Source: Oscillospiraceae bacterium
GTDB taxonomy: Bacteria; Bacillota; Clostridia; Oscillospirales; Acutalibacteraceae
Direction of reading: 5' to 3'
NCBI GenBank assembly: GCA_003499325.1
Contig: DNIP01000164.1
Location: 26,063-37,209, forward strand
Length of the DNA: 11,147 bases
Positions 7,518 to 11,147 of this stretch are shown here, one piece after another (positions within the stretch are counted from its first letter, which is position 1; each line of letters opens with the position of its first letter). A program made the position numbers and the translations under genes. The notes beneath the pieces were generated by a model that saw nothing but the letters and a program-made list of their open reading frames with translations, had not been told where the DNA came from and made no database searches.

Positions 7518-7547
7518 GCCCCACCAAAACGGTGGGGCTGTCTTTTT
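7518..7547. terminator. bidirectional terminator between the acidic protein gene and the dockerin gene
   Basis: GCCCCACC (7518-7525) and GGTGGGGC (7531-7538) form an 8-bp GC-rich stem with the loop AAAAC. A T-run follows at 7543-7547 on the + strand. On the - strand ATTTTGT follows, so it can also end the leftward dockerin transcript, whose stop codon is only 18 bases away. Confidence 0.85.
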
Positions 7548-7555
7548 ATCATTCG

Positions 7556-8947
7556 TTACATCATACTTTTCAATTCAGCGGCGTCACAGACATCTACTCG
7601 ATTATCGCGATTAACGTCTGACGCTACCGTATAAACGCCGTTGAAATCAGCGGCTCCGCATAAGTAATCCAGCAGCGTATTCATATCGCGCGAGTTACGA
7701 TTACCTTCACCTGTGATATCGCCGATCACGGCTAATTCATAGGTGTAATTGTATTCATCGGAGGAAAACACCGCCGTCATCGCCGTGCCGACATTACCGC
7801 TCTTCTTTACGTTACCGTCCCGATAGATCGTAAGTGTGTAGCCGTCGTACTGCATATTCTTCCTGAACGCCGCTACGGTCGTTTGCACAGGGATATCAGC
7901 GATATAATAGCGTGTATGATCCACTTGGTACACATTGGATGATATTGTTCTCGCAGCGGATCTGTTCTGAACCGGTTGATTCCTGTCGCCTTGATCGGCA
8001 GCATTTTGACCGTTATTCGGTTTTGATTCTCCGTCAGCGGTATCATTCTGAATGATCAGAGAGGTGAAGTCACGTCGACCGACAGAGAGCGAGCTCGATT
8101 CACCGACCGCGATTACATTACCGCTGCTCGCATAGACTGAGATCACCTGAAAAGCGGCATGATAATAAGCGATCTTTTCTCCGCTGCTCAGATCATAGGC
8201 GTTGATGGCATTGCCGCATGGAACATACAGGGTGTGATCGATCACACATGCCGCCGCGCCGTCATCCATGTCGACTGTGAACCGATACGAGATACTGTTT
8301 TTGTCCACGGCGTACACCGCGCCGAATCCCGATACAAGCGTATTGCTGTCGGCAGGGAAGAGGGGAGTCTCAACCGAATCCCCCGACAAAGCGCTGAATC
8401 GGCCGTCGGACAGTGTATAGATCGTATCGCCCGCTACCACATAGACGCCGCCGCGATATCCGCCGCAGATCGCGTTGATCTCGCTGTCAAAGCGGTATCT
8501 GCCGCGATACTCGCCGCTGTAGGAATACGCGACCAGCTCGTGAGTATCACGATAGTTTTCAATATAGATCGCGCCGTTATCGCAGGCATAATCCGTGTTA
8601 TGATATAAGAGCAGATCATTGATTACAAAGCCCTCTAAAAAATCCGTGTCCAAATAATACACATAGACGGATAGCTGTGCTCTCTTAACGTCCTCACACA
8701 GCAATACTGCCTTGCCGCGGTAAGCGCAGACCGATCGGATCGGAGAGGACACATCTACTCCTGCGCTGATCGTATGATCGGAGTAGCGGATGATATCCGC
8801 ATGACCGCCGCTGAAACGGATGGAGTATACGCCTGTGTCATCCGCGCTTTGATAAGTGCGGGTATTCTGCGAGACATAGGCAGACGTCGGAAGTGTTGCA
8901 AAGAGCAAAATCAGGACACATAAGCAAAAGCATAGCGCCCGTTTCAT
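7556..8947 (-). CDS. secreted beta-propeller-like protein with C-terminal type I dockerin
   Basis: A 463-residue exported protein. The start at 8947 is chosen because MKRALCFCLCVLILLFATLPTSA is a classical signal peptide and GGGGGTGAGG lies just upstream. A GTG at 9013 would place 22 residues before the signal and overlap the promoter. Residues about 35-300 contain repeated short beta-blade-like units ('AICGGYRGGVYVVAGDTIYTL', 'GAVYAVDKNSISYRF', 'TLYVPCGNAINAYDLSSGE') that recall a PQQ/WD-type propeller. A polar linker (301-333) follows. A module at about 334-408 ('TTVAAFRKNM', 'TLTIYRDG', 'SGNVGTAMTAVF') is often found just before clostridial dockerins. The dockerin (409-463) has two calcium loops: D410-T412-E414-N416-N418-D421 (E in place of the usual D) and D444-N446-D448-R450-D452-D455. 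Dockerins bind cohesins on scaffoldins or the cell surface; no cohesin is visible here. The gene is monocistronic. Confidence 0.85.
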   Translation of the reverse strand: MKRALCFCLCVLILLFATLPTSAYVSQNTRTYQSADDTGVYSIRFSGGHADIIRYSDHTISAGVDVSSPIRSVCAYRGKAVLLCEDVKRAQLSVYVYYLDTDFLEGFVINDLLLYHNTDYACDNGAIYIENYRDTHELVAYSYSGEYRGRYRFDSEINAICGGYRGGVYVVAGDTIYTLSDGRFSALSGDSVETPLFPADSNTLVSGFGAVYAVDKNSISYRFTVDMDDGAAACVIDHTLYVPCGNAINAYDLSSGEKIAYYHAAFQVISVYASSGNVIAVGESSSLSVGRRDFTSLIIQNDTADGESKPNNGQNAADQGDRNQPVQNRSAARTISSNVYQVDHTRYYIADIPVQTTVAAFRKNMQYDGYTLTIYRDGNVKKSGNVGTAMTAVFSSDEYNYTYELAVIGDITGEGNRNSRDMNTLLDYLCGAADFNGVYTVASDVNRDNRVDVCDAAELKSMM

Positions 8948-8986
8948 GCACCTCACCCCCAACATTCGACATAATTTGACATTATG

Positions 8987-9015
8987 ATTATATCGCAGCA
9001 TGTTGCGTAACACAA
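8987..9015 (-). promoter_or_regulatory. sigma-A-type promoter of the dockerin gene
   Basis: On the - strand, TTGTGT (9015-9010), a 17-base spacer and a consensus TATAAT (8992-8987) lie about 40 bases ahead of the start at 8947. This supports 8947 over the GTG at 9013, which would lie inside the -35 element. Confidence 0.65.
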
Positions 9016-9072
9016 GATTAAATAATTATTTAACAAAGTTTGATCGGTTATCTCTTAATTACGATAAAACAC

Positions 9073-9101
9073 TTGACATTATTTAAAAAACAAAGTAAAA
9101 T
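9073..9101 (+). promoter_or_regulatory. strong promoter of tRNA-Ser
   Basis: A consensus TTGACA (9073-9078), a 17-base spacer and TAAAAT (9096-9101) lie 23 bases before the mature tRNA, leaving a short leader for RNase P to remove. This is the best -35 box in the window, as expected for a stable RNA gene. Confidence 0.75.
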
Positions 9102-9124
9102 AACACTTGCGCAAAAGAATATAG

Positions 9125-9213
9125 GGAAGCGTATCGAAGTGGTCATAACGGGCCTGACTCGAAATCAGGTAGTCCTCACGGGCTCGTGGGTTCGAATCCC
9201 ACCGCTTCCGCCA
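9125..9213 (+). tRNA. tRNA-Ser(CGA)
   Basis: An 89-base class II tRNA. The acceptor GGAAGCG (9125-9131) pairs with CGCTTCC (9203-9209), followed by G and an encoded CCA (9211-9213). The anticodon arm is CCTGA-CTCGAAA-TCAGG, with CGA at the anticodon, reading the serine codon UCG. The long variable arm (AGTCC/GGGCT) is typical of serine tRNAs, and the T arm is GTGGG-TTCGAAT-CCCAC. It stands alone with its own promoter and terminator. I see no duplicated 3' end or integrase that would mark it as an element insertion site. Confidence 0.96.
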
Positions 9214-9216
9214 CAT

Positions 9217-9257
9217 AAAAGAACACGGAGTCTCCGAAAGGAAGCTCCGTGTCTTTT
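9217..9257. terminator. bidirectional terminator between tRNA-Ser and hemW
   Basis: ACACGGAG (9223-9230) pairs with CTCCGTGT (9245-9252), and an inner TCC-GAAA-GGA stem forms a GNRA-type tetraloop. With A9222 bulged, AAAAG and CTTTT extend the base. CTTTTATC follows on the + strand and TTCTTTTATG on the - strand, so it serves both the tRNA and hemW, whose stop codon is a few bases beyond. Confidence 0.85.
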
Positions 9258-9262
9258 ATCGT

Positions 9263-10378
9263 TTAATTGTTGTTTTCTAATAAATAAGCAATAACCGCAT
9301 TGGATACCAGAAAACCTTTTACCGTCAGCGAGATCGAACGATCACTCACGCGACATAATCCCTGCCGCTCTAATCTCATTGCCGCGGAAATCATCTTTTC
9401 ACTGACAGGTTGCTCAAATCTTTCTTCATACTTGTCAAACAGCAAGCCCTCTGTCAGCCTGAGCACCAGCATGATGTATTCTTCACTGTCACCGCCGTCG
9501 GATTCATCACAGATCCGATTCTCATAAAATCGCTGAATATCACTGTCGTAATAAAAGCGCTTGCCGTCAAGAAAGGAATGAGCAGAGGGACCGAGCCCCA
9601 GGTATTCTTCATCATGCCAGTAATGCAGGTTGTGGCGGCTCTCATGACCCTTTAAGGAGAAGTTGGATATTTCATATTGCTCAAAGCCCAACTCAGCGAG
9701 CTTCTGTACGGTATGCTCATAGAACGCCGCCTGTTCATCGTCATCGAACAGCCGAAGCTGATCTTTCATCTGATAAAACCGCGTCCCTTCCTCGATTTTC
9801 AGGATATAGGAAGAGATATGCTGCACCTTGCAGGAAGCGCAGAATTCCAACGTCTTATCCAGTGACGCCATCGTTTGCTCCGGGATTGCGAGCATCACAT
9901 CCAGCGATATATTATCGAAACCCGCCGCTTGTGCTCTTTCCACAGTACGGCGCGCGTCCTCGACGCTATGTCGGCGGCCGAGGCGCTTCAATTCATTCTC
10001 GTTGGCGCTTTGTAAGCCGATCGACAGACGGTTAAAGCCAGCCCGCTTCATTTGCTCAAAATCAAGCTCATCCGTCGAGGATGGATTGACCTCCACCGTG
10101 ATCTCGGCATAATCGGCAACATCGAACGATTGATATACCGCGTCCAGAATGCGAATCAGGCGATCGTGTCCTAGTAGGGACGGAGTGCCGCCGCCGAAAT
10201 AGACGGTATCCACCGTACGGGCAAGCTGACCTCCCCACGCCTTGATGCTGTCGATCAACCGCTCTGTATATTCTTTTAAGTCGGAAGAGTCCACACATGG
10301 ACGACGACTGAAAAAGTTGCAGTAGGCACATTTTCCGTCACAAAAAGGGATATGCAAATAAAGTCCGATCGGCGTCAT
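9263..10378 (-). CDS. hemW: HemW, radical SAM heme chaperone (coproporphyrinogen III oxidase-like)
   Basis: A 371-residue radical SAM protein. It opens with 'GLYLHIPFCDGKCAYCNFFS', where C13, C17 and C20 form the CxxxCxxC that holds the 4Fe-4S cluster. Phenylalanine follows asparagine after the third cysteine instead of the fourth cysteine that true HemN oxidases have, which favours HemW. Other family motifs are FGGGTPSLL (61-69), EVNPSS (96-101), RLSIGLQS (117-124), the LGLGPSAHSF block (260-269) and a C-terminal winged-helix-like HemN_C region (about 300-365). HemW proteins bind heme and are thought to deliver it to cytochromes; they are often mis-annotated as oxygen-independent coproporphyrinogen oxidase. 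The length is normal. ATG10378 is preceded by GAGGAG at six bases. In many Firmicutes hemW sits beside lepA and hrcA-grpE-dnaK; here it stands alone, divergent from prfC. Confidence 0.93.
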   Translation of the reverse strand: MTPIGLYLHIPFCDGKCAYCNFFSRRPCVDSSDLKEYTERLIDSIKAWGGQLARTVDTVYFGGGTPSLLGHDRLIRILDAVYQSFDVADYAEITVEVNPSSTDELDFEQMKRAGFNRLSIGLQSANENELKRLGRRHSVEDARRTVERAQAAGFDNISLDVMLAIPEQTMASLDKTLEFCASCKVQHISSYILKIEEGTRFYQMKDQLRLFDDDEQAAFYEHTVQKLAELGFEQYEISNFSLKGHESRHNLHYWHDEEYLGLGPSAHSFLDGKRFYYDSDIQRFYENRICDESDGGDSEEYIMLVLRLTEGLLFDKYEERFEQPVSEKMISAAMRLERQGLCRVSDRSISLTVKGFLVSNAVIAYLLENNN

Positions 10379-10432
10379 AACTACTCCTCATAAAAGATCA
10401 TTTATAATCACAAATAACTCTATACAAAGGGG

Positions 10433-10460
10433 TGAGGCAGGAACTTGCGTTCCTGCCTCA
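10433..10460. other. perfect 12-bp hairpin of unknown role
   Basis: TGAGGCAGGAAC (10433-10444) and GTTCCTGCCTCA (10449-10460) pair completely around the tetraloop TTGC. Neither side has a proper T-run (AAATTTGG on the + strand, CCCCTTTG on the - strand), and no gene ends here on either strand, so it is not an obvious terminator. It would sit in the 5' leader of hemW if transcription starts upstream, or form part of a small RNA. Confidence 0.6.
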
Positions 10461-10583
10461 AATTTGGAAGGTATATGAAAAAACTTAGATGAATTCTTGT
10501 TTGTAAAGCTATTTTAATAAAATATCGCAAAAAAGTCAAGTGCATTTGTCTATTTTACCGTAGAAAAAACTCACCTAAAGTTG

Positions 10584-10613
10584 TTGACTTTTACTATAGA
10601 ATAATAGTAAAAT
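10584..10613 (+). promoter_or_regulatory. candidate prfC promoter overlapped by a 9-bp inverted repeat
   Basis: TTGACT (10584-10589) and TAAAAT (10608-10613) are separated by 18 bases. TTTTACTAT (10589-10597) and ATAGTAAAA (10604-10612) form a perfect dyad around six bases and fill the space between the two boxes, the usual place for a repressor operator. The leader to prfC would be about 80 bases. AT-rich dyads can arise by chance, so the operator role is inferred. Confidence 0.45.
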
Positions 10614-10688
10614 TATAGCGTATCACTAAAAACCAATCCCTTTCCTTTTGCATATTGCACTAAGGAATTGTCATATTGACGAAAACAC

Positions 10689-10703
10689 GGAGGCATGAAT
10701 TGA
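10689..10703 (+). promoter_or_regulatory. prfC ribosome site with overlapping two-codon ORF and TTG start
   Basis: GGAGG (10689-10693) lies six bases from TTG10700, an ideal distance. An ATG at 10695 is only one base from GGAGG and reads ATG-AAT-TGA; its stop (10701-10703) overlaps the TTG. The ATG cannot be the prfC start, because its frame stops at once, so TTG is the start codon. Confidence 0.7.
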
Positions 10704-11147
10704 GCACTTTGACCGAACAAATCGAGAAACGTCGCACCTTTGCGATCATATCCCATCCGGACGCCGGTAAAACCACACTGACCGAAAAACTGCTGTTATA
10801 CGGCGGCGCCATCAATCTTGCCGGTTCCGTCAAGGGAAAGAGAACCTCCAAGCACGCGGTATCCGACTGGATGGAGATAGAAAAGCAGAGAGGTATCTCC
10901 GTCACTTCCTCGGTATTGCAGTTTAAATATAACGGCTACTGTATTAACATTCTGGACACACCGGGACACCAGGACTTCTCCGAGGATACTTACAGAACAC
11001 TGATGGCGGCTGACAGCGCCGTGATGGTGATCGACGCCTCTAAGGGTGTTGAGAACCAGACCAAAAAGCTCTTCAAGGTCTGCGTGATGCGGCATATCCC
11101 GATCATCACCTTCATCAATAAAATGGATCGCGACGCGCAGAATCCCT
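10700..11147 (+). CDS. prfC: peptide chain release factor 3 (RF3), N-terminal part, cut by the right edge
   Basis: The first 149 residues of a translational GTPase, open to the window end; full RF3 is about 530 residues. RF3 removes RF1/RF2 from the ribosome after peptide release, using GTP. The G domain is complete so far: P-loop SHPDAGKTT (18-26), switch I region with RGISVTS (64-70), DTPGH (86-90) and NKMD (140-143). '[26 protein letters not shown]' and '[22 protein letters not shown]' are diagnostic of PrfC rather than EF-G or LepA. The start is TTG10700, supported by GGAGG six bases upstream and by the usual RF3 N-terminus; an in-frame TTG at 10676 would add eight residues with a weaker site. 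The unusual start and leader suggest restrained translation. Confidence 0.95.
   Translation, partial: MSTLTEQIEKRRTFAIISHPDAGKTTLTEKLLLYGGAINLAGSVKGKRTSKHAVSDWMEIEKQRGISVTSSVLQFKYNGYCINILDTPGHQDFSEDTYRTLMAADSAVMVIDASKGVENQTKKLFKVCVMRHIPIITFINKMDRDAQNP

Larger units (their letters stand above)
10379..10699. other. 321-base intergenic region between divergent hemW and prfC
   Basis: Non-coding and mostly AT-rich. From left to right it holds the hemW leader with GAGGAG and a weak TATAAA-like -10 on the - strand near 10400, a perfect 12-bp hairpin (10433-10460), about 120 bases of AT-rich sequence with no gene that I can see, the candidate prfC promoter with an inverted repeat (10584-10613), and the prfC leader ending in GGAGG at 10689-10693. 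No riboswitch class was recognised. Confidence 0.6.

Noticed and set aside
8948..9013. N-terminal extension of the dockerin protein from GTG9013
   Set aside because: It would put 22 residues before a standard signal peptide and overlap the -35 and -10 boxes, while 8947 has its own ribosome site.
9125..9213. tRNA-Ser as an integration (att) site
   Set aside because: No repeated tRNA 3' end, integrase or mobile gene is visible on either side within the window.
9040..9294. Open frame on the + strand running through the tRNA-Ser gene
   Set aside because: It crosses the tRNA promoter, the tRNA and its terminator, and its reading is explained by the RNA gene.
10475..10492. Five-codon ORF (MKKLR) after the orphan hairpin, with GGAAGG upstream
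   Set aside because: It is very short, its GGAAGG is only three bases from the ATG, and no attenuator structure follows, so chance is the simpler explanation in AT-rich DNA.

Overview
The window looks like a chromosomal piece of a low-to-mid-GC Gram-positive anaerobe of class Clostridia, probably near Ruminococcaceae/Oscillospiraceae. The signs are GGTGA/GGAGG ribosome binding sites, a dockerin-like protein, a secreted protein with Ig-like (BIG2) repeats and a proline/threonine linker, a SpoIIM-family protein, a PgcA-type phosphohexomutase and HemW. This placement is inferred from gene content, not from a search. No phage, IS element, CRISPR array or rRNA was seen.

Positions 1-4383 hold a rightward block. 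It starts with the cysteine-rich tail of a gene cut by the left edge, whose stop overlaps the start of a small polytopic membrane protein. A secreted multidomain lysozyme (GH24-type catalytic domain behind three BIG2 domains) follows, with its own promoter. Next come a SpoIIM-like membrane protein and a YesL/DUF624-like membrane protein with a soluble C-terminal tail. The block ends at a strong hairpin terminator that also serves the convergent gene pgcA. The theme is cell envelope and membrane.

Positions 4384-9257 hold independently transcribed units in alternating orientation. These are leftward pgcA (alpha-phosphoglucomutase type), a rightward single-pass protein with an acidic N-terminus and a lipocalin-like extracytoplasmic part, a leftward secreted protein with a beta-propeller-like region and a C-terminal dockerin, and a rightward tRNA-Ser(CGA). 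Each convergent junction has one compact hairpin with T-rich flanks on both strands. Each divergent junction has readable sigma-A-type promoters with 17-18 bp spacers.

Positions 9258-11147 hold leftward hemW and rightward prfC (release factor 3), the latter cut by the right edge. The 321-base gap between them is the most structured non-coding part of the window. It has an unassigned 12-bp perfect hairpin, an operator-like dyad inside the candidate prfC promoter, and a two-codon start-stop ORF fused to the prfC TTG start codon. I see no convincing wholly new defence or metabolic system. The best leads are the regulatory structures around prfC and the SpoIIM-like gene, and the unusual architecture of the lysozyme and of the acidic lipocalin-like protein.
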